From Sipunculus nudus (taxonomy: Eukaryota; Annelida; Sipuncula; Golfingiida; Sipunculidae): a DNA stretch of 64,000 nt. Under the pieces are notes generated by a model. It made no database searches, was not told the DNA's origin, and saw only the letters and a program-made list of their open reading frames with translations. The stretch's first letter is position 1; each line of letters opens with the position of its first letter. Below, one piece after another: positions 37,372 through 50,479 of the stretch. The position numbers and the translations under genes are program-made. The stretch covers positions 94,479,624 to 94,543,623 of the forward strand of contig CM049308.1 of NCBI GenBank assembly GCA_026874595.1, given 5' to 3'.

Positions 37372-40300
37372 TCCTATATTCTTACTTTACCATAAATGAC
37401 TACTTGTCTCCTATACATGTACTTACTTTAACATAACTGTACCAATCCAGTGATATGTCTCCTATACATGTCCTTACTTTACCATGACTGTACTCGCCCA
37501 GTGAAATGATGTCTCCTATGTATGTACTTACTTTACCATGACTGTACTCGCCCAGTGATATGATGTCTCCTATATATGCACTTACTTTACCATGACTGTA
37601 CTCGCCCAGTGATATGATGTCTCCTATATATGTACTTACTTTAATATAACTGTACCAATCTAGTGATATGTCTCCTATACATGTCCTTACTTTACCATGA
37701 CTGTACTCGCCCAGTGAAATGATGTCTCCTATGTATGTACTTACTTTACCATGACTGTACTCGCCCAGTGATATGATGTCTCCTTTATATGTACTTACTT
37801 TACCATGACTGTACTCATTAAGTGATATGAATCCTATACATGTACTTACTTTACCATGACTGTACACATCCAGTGATATGTCTCCTATACATGTACTTAC
37901 TTGACTATGACTGTACACATCCAGTGATATGATGTCTCCTATGTATGTACTTACCTTACCATGACTGTACTCGCCCAGTGATATGATGTCTCCTATATAT
38001 GTACTTACTTTACCATGACTGTACTCGCCCAGTGATATGATGTCTCCTTTACATGTCCTTACTTTACCATGACTGTACTCGCCCAGTGATATGATGTCTC
38101 CTTTACATGTCCTTACTTTACCATGACTGTACTCTCCCAGTGATATGATGTCTCCTTTACATGTCCTTACTTTACCATGACTGTACTCGCCCAGTGATAT
38201 GATGTCTCCTATATATGTACTTACTTTACCATGACTGTACTCGCCCAGTGATATGATGTCTCCTATATATGTACTTACTTTACCATGACTGTACTCGCCC
38301 AGTGATATGATGTCTCCTATATATGTACTTACTTTACCATGACTGTACTCGCCCAGTGATATGATGTCTCCTATATATGTACTTACTTTAATATAACTGT
38401 ACCAATCTAGTGATATGTCTCCTATACATGTCCTTACTTTACCATGACTGTACTCGCCCAGTGAAATGATGTCTCCTATGTATGTACTTACTTTACCATG
38501 ACTGTACTCGCCCAGTGATATGATGTCTCCTTTACATGTCCTTACTTTACCATGACTGTACTCACCCAGTGATATGATGTCTCCTTTACATGTCCTTACT
38601 TTACCATGACTGTACTCGCCCAGTGATATGATGTCTCCTTTACATGTCCTTACTTTACCATGACTGTACTTGCCCAGTGATATGATGTCTCCTATATATG
38701 TACTTACTTTACCATGACTGTACTCGCCCAGTGATATGATGTCTCCTATATATGTACTTACTTTACCATGACTGTACTCGCCCAGTGATATGATGTCTCC
38801 TATATATGTACTTACTTTACCATGACTGTACTCGCCCAGTGATATGATGTCTCCTATATATGTACTTACTTTAATATAACTGTACCAATCTAGTGATATG
38901 TCTCCTATACATGTCCTTACTTTACCATGACTGTACTCGCCCAGTGAAATGATGTCTCCTATGTATGTACTTACTTTACCATGACTGTACTCCCCCAGTG
39001 ATATGATGTCTCCTTTATATGTACTTACTTTACTATGACTGTACTCATTAAGTGATATGAATCCTATACATGTACTTACTTTACCATGACTGTACACATC
39101 CAGTGATATGTCTCCTATACATGTACTTACTTGACTATGACTGTACACATCCAGTGATATGATGTCTCCTATATATGTACTTACTTTACCATGACTGTAC
39201 TGGCACAGTGATATGATGTCTCCTATATATGTACTTACTTTACCATGACTGTTCTCGCCCAGTGATATGATGTCTCCTATATATGTACTTACTTTAATAT
39301 AACTGTACCAATCTAGTGATATGTCTCCTATACATGTCCTTACTTTACCATGACTGTTCTCGCCCAGTGATATGATGTCTCCTATATATGTACTTACTTT
39401 AATATAACTGTACCAATCTAGTGATATGTCTCCTATACATGTCCTTACTTTACCATGACTGTACTCGCCCAGTGAAATGATGTCTCCTATACATGTCCTT
39501 ACTTTACAATGACTGTACACATCCAGTGATATGTCTCCTATACATGTACTTACTTTAATATAACTGTACCAATCTAGTGATATGTCTCCTATACATGTAC
39601 TTACTTTACCATGACTGTTCTGGCCCAGTGATATGATGTCTCCTATACATGTCCTTACTTTTCCATGACTGTACACATCCAGTGATATGTCTCCTATACA
39701 TGTACTTACTTTACCATGACTGTTCTGGCCCAGTGATATGATGTCTCCTATACATGTCCTTACTTTACCATGACTGTACACATCCAGTGATATGTCTCCT
39801 ATACATGTACTTACTTTACCATGACTGTTCTGGCCCAGTGATATGATGTCTCCTATACATGTCCTTACTTTACCATGACTGTACACATCCAGTGATATGT
39901 CTCCTATACATGTCCTTACTTTACAATGACTGTACACATCCGGTGATATGATGTCTCCTATACATGTACTTACTTTACCATGACTGTTCTCGCCCAGTGA
40001 TATGATGTCTCCTATACATGTACTTACTTTACCATGACTGTACTCTCCCAGTGATATGATGTCTCCTATATATGTACTTACTTTAATATAACTGTACCAA
40101 TCTAGTGATATGTCTCCTATACATGTACTTACTTTACCATGACTGTACTCGCCCAGTGATATGATGTCTCCTACATATGTACTTACTTTACCATGACTGT
40201 ACTCGCCCAGTGATATGTCTCCTATACATGTACTTACTTGACTATGACTGTACACATCCAGTGATATGTCTTCTATACATGTCCTTACTTTACCATGACT

Positions 40301-40464
40301 GTACACATCCAGTGATATGTCTCCTATACATGTACTTACTTTACCATGACTGTTCTGGCCCAGTGATATGATGTCTCCTATACATGTCCTTACTTTACCA
40401 TGACTGTACACATCCAGTGATATGTCTCCTATACATGTACTCACTTTACTATGACTGTACTCAC
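37372..40464. repeat. 51/54-bp array built from the exon 10 end and its 5' splice site, about 58 copies
   Basis: On the minus strand each unit runs GTGAGTACAGTCATGGTAAA, GTAAGTACATATATAGGAGA, CATCATATCACTGG. The last 24 nt copy the end of exon 10. Most copies have GCGAGT where the real site has GTGAGT; the 51-bp variants lack the donor (CTGG|ATGTGT). Units differ only by multiples of three, so the exon 10 frame stays open from 40,525 to 37,400 (1,041 codons). A larger block recurs with a 1,230-bp offset (variant ACTCATTAAGTG at 37,813 and 39,043). Confidence 0.95.
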
Positions 40465-40525
40465 CCAGTGATATGATGTCTCCTATACTGGCCTGGGAGC
40501 TGAGGGACTTCTTGATTGGTTTCAT
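40465..40525 (-). CDS. Exon 10: linker leading into C2-C
   Basis: 61 nt, acceptor CTGACTACAG, donor CACTGG|GTGAGTAC. Encodes MKPIKKSLSSQASIGDIISL plus the first base of a glycine codon. The basic/serine-rich stretch KPIKKSLSSQ is a plausible flexible, phosphorylatable linker. The last 24 nt are the template for the 51/54-bp array that begins at its donor. Confidence 0.88.
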
Positions 40526-43079
40526 CTGTAGTCAGATAATGACAGCAAATAAACAAAGTTTCTGGTGAACATGGAGAACACCGAGTCAGAACTTAATGGT
40601 TACAGAGACAACAAGGACAGAAGATTAAATATTAGTAAAACCTGAAGAAACTAGTTAGATAACTGAGGGTCAGTAAGCATTCTGAAAGAATAGATTAAAA
40701 ATAAATGTGTATTATTCTGCTCAAGATTAACTAACAATTCTAAGTTCTTAGTTACTTTTTTCTGTTATTCTCTGTATGAAAGACATCATTAGATGTTAAA
40801 GTTAACAGTAATACTACTGTAACACTAAAATGTACAGGTGACTGGTAGTTAGTTACTGTGGTATACTAACCGGAAAGATTAATTAATCAATAATTGCAAG
40901 GAAAGCTTCAGTACTGCATTAAGCAATTCAGTTTAACACTTTTCCTTTAGGTGACAGGTCATTTTAACAACTAGGTGTAAATTAACAACATGTCACTAAC
41001 TTTGCCAGGAAACATTATTTGTCTAAAACATCACTTACAATAAATAATAGTGCCAGCTACCTGTTACTGGCATGAAAGTCATTTATAGATAATGTAGAAT
41101 GATAGATATCTACTTATTTCTATATACACAAACTACAGTAGAGATGAGGTGAGTAGGCATGGAGTAATAGGGTGAATGGACAGTTAGTGACAGGAGCAAA
41201 GTGACCTGAACCTCATCACCTATGTGATGTCCATACCACTGTTAGTGTGTGAAGCAGATATATTGACATAAACTAACCACCAGCCATTAGTTATAGAGGT
41301 TTATACTATTACGCAAAACAAATTTGAAACCATGAAGTTTGAGAGAGACACCCTTGTGATATTTTCTTCATTGTTAACATAATTTCCACAAAGAACAAAA
41401 CATAAATAATCCCCAAGCTTAAGAACACATGTTTAATGCATCAATACTGGTCAGTTAGTTTTGTTTGTTTTTCAACACCCATAAAATGGTTATGCAAAGG
41501 GATCTGTTTTCTTAAGAAAGTTTATACTGTATATAGCATTCTGCATTTTGTTTCTTATATAAAGTGATAAACAAAAATACTGAGGTTCCCAATTACTGCA
41601 GGTATACACTGTATATTAAGTAACATGTCAGCACATCAAGACTTGCCTTCTGTTTGCCGTTTTAGTGTGATAATAGTTTCATGATGAAATTGCAATAATT
41701 TACCCTATGCGACTATTTTTAGGTATGTCATATTGCTTTCTTTTGAGAAGGATGAGAGTAATCATGTGTAAGAATAAGTTATTATGAATTTTCAAGGACA
41801 CCGGTTTTTATATGCATGATGCTAGGTTTTTATACCCATGATGCTAGATAAGACACATAAGTCTTGAACTGTTATTTAGACATAACAGCAAATATTTCAG
41901 GTTATAAAGACATTTTGTCTTTCCAGTTGCTGGCAGGGTTTGAAGATCTCTCACCTCAAGAGTCAAACACCTTAACCACTACCCTTCCTCCTAACTCCAC
42001 CCTCCATTCCTCCTGCAGAGTTCTATGTCAAGAATCTGATTCTATATTTTAATTAGACCTCATTAGAAATAATCTGCTGTTGAATTATACAAGTGACTTT
42101 TAGCATATGTCTGAAGATACAGTCATGATAAATTTTACAGATGGTAACAGCATGGTGATGGTTCCAATTAACAGACTACTTGAATAACACAAATCACTGA
42201 TGATAAACCGGTCACAATGCTGGTCAGGAATGTCATACTCAAGGATTAAGGTGAGTGTGAGGTACAGGTGAATTACTTTGGCTAATTAAAGGTAGGATCA
42301 TGGGTGACTAAACTGGGTGTTATTACATGTGGGGAAAAAAGGGGGAACATTTTACTGATTAAACATTTTATTCAATTGAATCTGCATCAAATTTGTTTAC
42401 AGACTATTATGTATTTGGCACTGTTTATTACAGAGGGATAATATCATCTCATTTATGTTAATAATTTTAAGGAGAATGTGAATTATTTAGACAAACTACT
42501 TTGTCTACATTTCTTTAGTATGATACTAAATATTGCACATAGTAAACATCTTCAGGTTAAAATCTGTAACACTCGGCTGAAGTACTGGGGATTACAAAAC
42601 ATGCAATGTCAGAGGTAGAGCATGAAAATATTAACAATCAAGGTGTACTTGAAAGGAAACATGTTCTGTGTTAAAGATATGAAACCACTCAGTGTGTCAA
42701 GCCTTTCACAGACAGGGAGAATCTACACTAAGTACTTCAGTCTATTCTGACAGGAACTGGAAACAAGTCAATCATTACAAAAATAGTTACACATAAATGA
42801 TTTTAAGAGGATGGGGGGGGGGGGAGACGCAACAATTTTGAATTTGATAATCCTCAGTTATTTTTTTTTATCAGTTTCTAACTGGTTGGTAACAAAATTT
42901 AATATTTACTTCACAATCATATGAAATACAAATTCATTAACTTTAACTCTTGAATCGCTTATTTCATCTGATAACAATGGCTCTGCAGCTTGTTTCAGTA
43001 TGTGAAAGCCGTGACACAGTGAGTGCTACGTGTACCACATGCAACCCGCCCAGGGTGAGTGATGACGTTGATGACTTAC
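40526..43079. other. Intron sequence between the cassette exon and exon 10
   Basis: Mostly unique AT-rich DNA. A possible degraded tRNA-related SINE is listed separately at 41,930-42,005; a G-run sits near 42,820. No other exon with consistent phase was seen. Confidence 0.55.
41930..42005 (-). mobile_element. Possible degraded tRNA-derived SINE head
   Basis: On the minus strand TAGTGGTTAAGG resembles a pol III A box, and GATCTTCAAACCC, about 35 nt later, loosely resembles a B box. Spacing is tRNA-like, but the B box is poor and no second copy is seen here. Confidence 0.3.
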
Positions 43080-43115
43080 TTGTCCATCTACTAACACATA
43101 CTCCTCCTCGTCACT
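43080..43115 (-). CDS. Candidate 36-nt cassette exon in the linker
   Basis: Acceptor GCATGCAG and a perfect donor GACAA|GTAAGTCA enclose 36 nt encoding SDEEEYVLVDGQ. Both ends are phase 0, as are the end of exon 9 and the start of exon 10, between which it lies, so including or skipping it keeps the frame. The acidic peptide suits a regulated linker insert. The acceptor has a poor pyrimidine tract, which is compatible with alternative use or with a false call. Confidence 0.45.
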
Positions 43116-43297
43116 CTGCATGCGATCAAATCATCATCACAAAACATCAGGGCACACACAGAAACACAGTCACAAATAACAAGACAGTCATCCCATTAAA
43201 AAATAGATGCATCACTATTTTACAGTAACAGCAATTATGATTCATGTATAGAACAGTAGTAACACATATTTAAGTCAGAGCAGAGCTGATAAAAAAC

Positions 43298-45068
43298 AAG
43301 GGGCCCATGGTTCACATCGCTCAGCTGAATTCTGGAAAATTTTAGCAAATGCAAAATATACTTATTTCCTTTGGTTTTTCGTATATAAAAGCACTTGAAA
43401 AGCTAGGAGGAAATGGCACTGCTAAAATGAAGCCCTGTAAATAATAGGATAATGGACATGAGCCAAAGTATAATAATAAACATTAATTTTATAACTGAAA
43501 TAAAATGCTGCAAAAAAATTCAACTGAGCATAAACAAAATTTAATAAGCTTGTTTAAACAAATCAGTAATGTATAAATAGCATTTGCATTGTGTAATAAA
43601 TGAAACGTGTCCTGAAACTATTTAATGAAGCATTAAGCAAACAATGGGCCTAAGAGTTATATGAAAAGATACATTTCATAAAAAAAAATGTTTCAATGTA
43701 ATTAAGTTTTCAATAATTAAATATATGACCATATGAGCTAAAAAGTTATCCCTCAAAAGTTTGCCCCATATTCCCGATTAACTAAGTTTAACAGTGTTAT
43801 TCATATTAATGCCGAGCCAACTTTAAGAGATATGAAAGAAATGCTACAAAGTATTTATATGTTATTAAATCTTAAAACATGTCAATAAGCACTTACATTA
43901 GATCCTAATATATTATCACATTTGAATATTAGGATTCAAATCCTGATTATTACTAAAAATTCAAAATTGTTCAAGTCTAAAAAAAAGGAATTTTACACTG
44001 AAATTATAAGATTCATGTTGTTTGTTAGTCCTGTGTATTGAAGGGGTGGGTGGGGGAGGAGTCTCTGCCGTTACTGCTGGTTGCTGAAAATAATGTGAAA
44101 TTATAAGATTCATCTTGTTTATTGTACAGGTATGTTAATAAAATAGGGTAGAGGGATGGAGGGAGGGAGAGAGAGAGGGAGGGAGAGAGTGAGAGAAAGG
44201 CTCTCTGTGGTTATTACTGCAGACAGCCTGACCAAATTCACCTAGACAGAGAGAGCTGGCCAGGATTGAAGCAATTACATAACAGCCTGGGGAGCTGAAG
44301 GATAGCTCTAGCACACTGCATACTACTGATCTGGGCTGGCTTGATGTAACAATACTTGACAAGGTGCTTGAAAACTTGAATAAAATCTACAGCTATTGAT
44401 CAATTGGTTTCAAATTTCAGATTATTACAGATTAAATCCTTGTGTACAAGCTGTGAATATTAAATCAACAGTGCTTACTGGAAGAAAATGTGCCATGGTC
44501 AAATTTGGGCAAAATTCAAGGTACTTATATTTCATTTATGTTAATAACTTACAAAAGTTTACAAAATTTTGATCTAATTTCTGGTATACAATTAAAACCA
44601 AGTCCAATATACTTTTATGTTTGAATTAAACTCTCTTGTTTAAAATTATCATTTAATATGATTAAAAATATTTACTGAGATTTGACAAAGTGCATTATGT
44701 TTTGGCGCATAACAAAATACTGACCTAATTTCTGGTATATAGACAAATATATTGAGGAATGGTTACATTCAATTTGATCAATATCAGATCAGTGGTTTTA
44801 AAAGTATGCAGTCTTGGAAAGTAACAAAGGGTTTTTAATGGAAAATTGAGGTTCTTCCTTAATATCTTAAAGGAAGAAAGTCGTAGTGACCAAATTTTTG
44901 GTATGGTAGGATTATACTGGGGGCATCTAACTGTATGCCGAATTTCCAATTTGTAGGTCAAACAGTTTCAAAATGTGCCCTGTTAAAGGATGGATGGTCG
45001 GATGGCAAGACGGCCGGACAACAGACCATAGCTAAAGCTTAGATGACTTATAGTCAGCTGAGCTATAA
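43298..45068 (+). mobile_element. Dispersed element with short inverted termini, copy 3 (about 1.77 kb)
   Basis: Start CAAGGGGCCCATGGTTCACA then GCTCAGCTGA (43,319-43,328); end TCAGCTGAGC (45,053-45,062) then TATAAA. GATGGTCGGATGG and GACGGCCGGAC precede the end, as in copy 1. AT-rich interior; a purine-rich GAGGGAGGGAGAGAGA tract at 44,150-44,195. No transposase frame. Confidence 0.65.
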
Positions 45069-45129
45069 ACCAGTAAAACATGCATGATTTATGTTGTAGT
45101 CAAAGCAAAAGGGTCCATGCACATTTTAT

Positions 45130-45620
45130 TTTGAACAGTTGTGATCAACATTACAGTCAGGAGGTAGTGGTGCCATAATGATCCATATTACAGTCAGAGC
45201 AGTTGTGATTGTAATAAGTCAGAGCAGAGTGATCCATATATATTACATTCAGAGCAGTGATGATCCATACAACAGATGGAGCAGTGGTGTTCCATATATA
45301 TTATAGTCAGGAGAGTGGTAATCCATACATATTACAGTCAGAGCAGTGGTTATCCATATATATTACAGTCTCAGCAGTGGTGATCCAAACCTATTACAGT
45401 ACAAGCAGTTGTGATTCATATAACAGTCAGAGCAGTAGTGATCCATATATAATAGTCTGAACAGTTGTGATCCATATTACAGTCAGAACAGTTTTGATCC
45501 CTGTTACAGTCAGAGCAGTTTTGATCCATATTACACTCAGTGCAGTTGTGATCCATATTATAGTTGGAGCAGTTTTGATCCATATTACAGTCAGTGCAGT
45601 TGTGATCCATTTTACAGTAT
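45130..45620. repeat. About 27-bp degenerate tandem array, about 18 copies
   Basis: Unit: GCAGTTGTGATCCATATTAC then AGTCAGA. It is more diverged than the large arrays, so probably older. Confidence 0.85.
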
Positions 45621-46324
45621 CAATAGAGCAGTAGTTTACACTTTCCTAAAGAAAGTTACCATAATGACAATGAAATATTTTATCAAAGCTGTAATGATTG
45701 GTGTCCAATAAGGTCTGGCAGTAGCCAGTATTCAAGTAGAAAACTGAATATCATATGGATGTACAACAATCAAGTCACTGGTACAGTCATTTTATGTCCA
45801 GGTGAGTCTGGCATCCAGCATACTAAAGTTCCAGCAAATGACAATGTAATCATAATACTGAGAAAAATGACAGAATGATTACATAATAAATATTCACAGA
45901 TAATTAAATATTAAAAGTGGCCATGCTTCCATGCTGAAGCAATGGTCACACTCACACAAATTTCAGCCAAAGCAGATGACAGCTGGTTTTGTGTCACAAA
46001 ATGAAGAGAATCACAGACATTTGTACAAACATGCTACAAACACACTGAGCATGCAGCATTCAGGCATCTCCTGGTCACCTGGTCACCTGTATGACCACAG
46101 AATCTCAGAAAATATGTGCAGTCTTATTACACATCAGGTACCCTGGCTGAAAATTACTGAAATCAAGTCACATGACCAAAGTTCTGCTTGTATGTATGTA
46201 TGCAGTGGACCTGGTGAATAAGTCAGGCCACCTGGAAATAAGTCAGAGAATCTGAGATGTTTGGTACAGTGTAGTCATTTATCTGCTTTCATAATCAAAT
46301 GATGGAACAAAAAGTTCCTCAGCA
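45621..46324. other. Unique intron sequence
   Basis: No repeat or exon seen; a short plus-strand frame (45,931-46,221) lacks any support. Confidence 0.5.
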
Positions 46325-49300
46325 GGTCGTACCATCTTGGTGATGGTGACTGAACGTCTATGACAGTTACAGATCAAAGTGTAACGTACCATCTTGGTCG
46401 TGGTGACTTAATGTCTATGACAGTTACAGATCAAAGTGTTACGTACCATCTTGGTGATGGTGACTGAACGTCTATGACAGTTACAGATCAAAGTGTTACA
46501 TACCATCTTGGTGATGGTGACTGAACGTCTATGACAGTTACAGATCAAAGTGTTACGTACCATCTTGGTGATGGTGACTGAACGTCTATGACAGTTACAG
46601 ATCAAAGTGTTACAGACCATCTTGGTGATGGTGACTGAACGTCTATGACAGTAACAGATCAAAGTGTTACGTACCATCTTGGTGATGGTGACTGAACGTC
46701 TATGACAGTTACAGATCAAAGTGTTACATACCATCTTGGTGATGGTGACTGAACGTCTATGACAGTTACAGATCAAAGTGTTACATACCATCTTGGTGAT
46801 GGTGACTGAACGTCTATGACAGTTACAGATCAAATTGTTACATACCATCTTGGTGATGGTGACTGAACGTCTATGACAGTTACAGATCAAAGTGTTACAT
46901 ACCATCTTGGTGATGGTGACTGAACGTCTATGACAGTAACAGATCAAAGTGTTACGTACCATCTTGGTGATGGTGACTGAACGTCTATGACAGTTACAGA
47001 TCAAAGTGTTACATACCATCTTGGTGATGGTGACTGAACGTCTATGACAGTTACAGATCAAAGTGTTACATACCATCTTGGTGATGGTGACTGAACGTCT
47101 ATGACAGTAACAGATCAAAGTGTTACGTACCATCTTGGTGATGGTGACTGAACGTCTATGACAGTTACAGATCAAAGTGTTACATACCATCTTGGTGATG
47201 GTGACTGAACGTCTATGACAGTTACAGATCAAAGTGTTACATACCATCTTGGTGATGGTGACTGAACGTCTATGACAGTTACAGATCAAAGTGTTACATA
47301 CCATCTTGGTGATGGTGACTGAACGTCTATGACAGTTACAGATCAAAGTGTTACATACCATCTTGGTGATGGTGACTGAACGTCTATGACAGTTACAGAT
47401 CAAAGTGTTACGTACCATCTTGGTGATGGTGACTGAATGTCTATGACAGTAACAGATCAAATTGTTACATACCATCTTGGTGATGGTGACTGAACGTCTA
47501 TGACAGTTACAGATCAAAGTGTAACATACCATCTTGGTCGTGGTGACTTAATGTCTATGACAGTAACAGATCAAATTGTTACATACCATCTTGGTGATGG
47601 TGACTGAACGTCTATGACAGTTACAGATCAAAGTGTTACATACCATCTTGGTGATGGTGACTGAACGTCTATGACAGTAACAGATCAAAGTGTTACGTAC
47701 CATCTTGGTCGTGGTGACTTAATGTCTATGACAGTAACAGATCAAAGTGTTACATACCATCTTGGTGATGGTGACTGAACGTCTATGACAGTTACAGATC
47801 AAAGTGTTACATACCATCTTGGTGATGGTGACTGAACGTCTATGACAGTTACAGATCAAAGTGTTACGTACCATCTTGGTGATGGTGACTGAACGTCTAT
47901 GACAGTTACAGATCAAAGTGTTACGTACCATCTTGGTGATGGTGACTGAACGTCTATGACAGTTACAGATCAAAGTGTTACAGACCATCTTGGTGATGGT
48001 GACTGAACGTCTATGACAGTTACAGATCAAAGTGTTACGTACCATCTTGGTGATGGTGACTGAACGTCTATGACAGTTACAGATCAAAGTGTTACAGACC
48101 ATCTTGGTGATGGTGACTGAACGTCTATGACAGTTACAGATCAAAGTGTTACGTACCATCTTGGTGATGGTGACTGAACGTCTATGACAGTTACAGATCA
48201 AAGTGTTACATACCATCTTGGTGATGGTGACTGAACGTCTATGACAGTTACAGATCAAAGTGTTACGTACCATCTTGGTGATGGTGACTGAACGTCTATG
48301 ACAGTTACAGATCAAAGTGTTACAGACCATCTTGGTGATGGTGACTGAACGTCTATGACAGTTACAGATCAAAGTGTTACGTACCATCTTGGTGATGGTG
48401 ACTGAACGTCTATGACAGTTACAGATCAAAGTGTTACATACCATCTTGGTGATGGTGACTGAACGTCTATGACAGTTACAGATCAAAGTGTTACATACCA
48501 TCTTGGTCGTGGTGACTTAATGTCTATGACAGTAACAGATCAAAGTGTTACGTACCATCTTGGTGATGGTGACTGAACGTCTATGACAATTACAGATCAA
48601 AGTGTAACATACCATCTTGGTCGTGGTGACTTAATGTCTATGACAGTAACAGATCAAATTGTTACATACCATCTTGGTGATGGTGACTGAACGTCTATGA
48701 CAGTTACAGATCAAAGTGTTACATACCATCTTGGTGATGGTGACTGAACGTCTATGACAGTTACAGATCAAAGTGTTACATACCATCTTGGTGATGGTGA
48801 CTGAACGTCTATGACAATTACAGATCAAAGTGTAACATACCATCTTGGTCGTGGTGACTTAATGTTTATGACAGTAACAGATCAAATTGTTACATACCAT
48901 CTTGGTGATGGTGACTGAACGTCTATGACAGTTACAGATCAAAGTGTTACATACCATCTTGGTGATGGTGACTGAACGTCTATGACAGTTACAGATCAAA
49001 GTGTTACATACCATCTTGGTGATGGTGACTCAACGTCTATGACAGTTACAGATCAAATTGTTACATACCATCTTGGTGATGGTGACTGAACGTCTAAGAC
49101 AGTTACAGATCAAAGTGTTACGTACCATCTTGGTGATGGTGACTGAACGTCTATGACAATTACAGATCAAAGTGTAACATACCATCTTGGTCGTGGTGAC
49201 TTAATGTCTATGACAGTAACAGATCAAATTGTTACATACCATCTTGGTGATGGTGACTGAACGTCTATGACAGTTACAGATCAAAGTGTTACATACCATC

Positions 49301-50208
49301 TTGGTGATGGTGACTGAACGTCTATGACAGTTACAGATCAAAGTGTTACATACCATCTTGGTGATGGTGACTGAACGTCTATGACAGTTACAGATCAAAG
49401 TGTTACATACCATCTTGGTGATGGTGACTGAACGTCTATGACAGTTACAGATCAAAGTGTTACAGACCATCTTGGTGATGGTGACTGAACGTCTATGACA
49501 GTTACAGATCAAAGTGTTACATACCATCTTGGTGATGGTGACTGAACGTCTATGACAGTTACAGATCAAAGTGTTACATACCATCTTGGTGATGGTGACT
49601 GAACGTCTATGACAGTTACAGATCAAATTGTTACATACCATCTTGGTGATGGTGACTGAACGTCTATGACAGTTACAGATCAAAGTGTTACAGACCATCT
49701 TGGTGATGGTGACTGAACGTCTATGACAGTTACAGATCAAAGTGTTACAGACCATCTTGGTGATGGTGACTGAACGTCTATGACACTTACAGATCAAAGT
49801 GTTACATACCATCTTGGTGATGGTGACTGAACGTCTATGACAGTTACAGATCAAAGTGTTACATACCATCTTGGTGATGGTGACTGAACGTCTATGAAAG
49901 TTACAGATCAAAGTGTTACAGACCATCTTGTTGATGGTGACTGAACGTCTATGACAGTTACAGATCAAAGTGTTACAGACCATCTTGGTGATGGTGACTG
50001 AACGTCTATGACAGTTACAGATCAAAGTGTTACATACCATCTTGGTGATGGTGACTGAACGTCTATGACAGTTACAGATCAAAGTGTTACATACCATCTT
50101 GGTGATGGTGATCGAACGTCTATGACAGTTACAGATCAAAGTGTTACAGACCATCTTGGTGATGGTGACTGAACGTCTATGACAGTTACAGATCAAAGTG
50201 TTACGTAC
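46325..50208. repeat. 57-bp array built from the exon 9 end and its 5' splice site, about 68 copies
   Basis: On the minus strand each unit runs GTAYGTAACACTTTGATCTG, TAACTGTCATAGACGTTCAG, TCACCATCACCAAGATG. The final 18 nt match the end of exon 9 at 14 positions, and ATG|GTACGT repeats its donor. Copies are highly homogeneous. Unit length is 19 codons; stops come only from a recurrent variant (GTGGTGACTTAATG on the plus strand), leaving frames of 385, 70, 260 and 374 codons. Confidence 0.97.
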
Positions 50209-50285
50209 CATCTTTGTGATGATGTTCTTGTTTTTATCTTGGACCTCGTACTGGGCCATGCTGGGAGTATTGTGCTTCATCAGGT
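50209..50285 (-). CDS. Exon 9: linker between C2-B and C2-C
   Basis: 77 nt, acceptor TTCTCCTAG, donor AAGATG|GTACGT. Encodes DLMKHNTPSMAQYEVQDKNK then NIITKM, a hydrophilic linker. The last 18 nt and the donor are repeated in the adjoining 57-bp array, and the frame stays open into it for about 18 units, to position 49,201. Confidence 0.85.
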
Positions 50286-50479
50286 CTAGGAGAAAATAAG
50301 AAAATATATAAATATAAACAATACAGCAGTGTATCATCCACACCTGGGATCCATTCAAATTTTTTTATTTCTGAATCAATTTCAGCTAAGGAACATTGAT
50401 GAAAGTTCAATTTAATTCAATTACATTTGTCGTGCTGGGAAAAATATAAAATCCAATTCAATTCAAATAATTTTTTATT

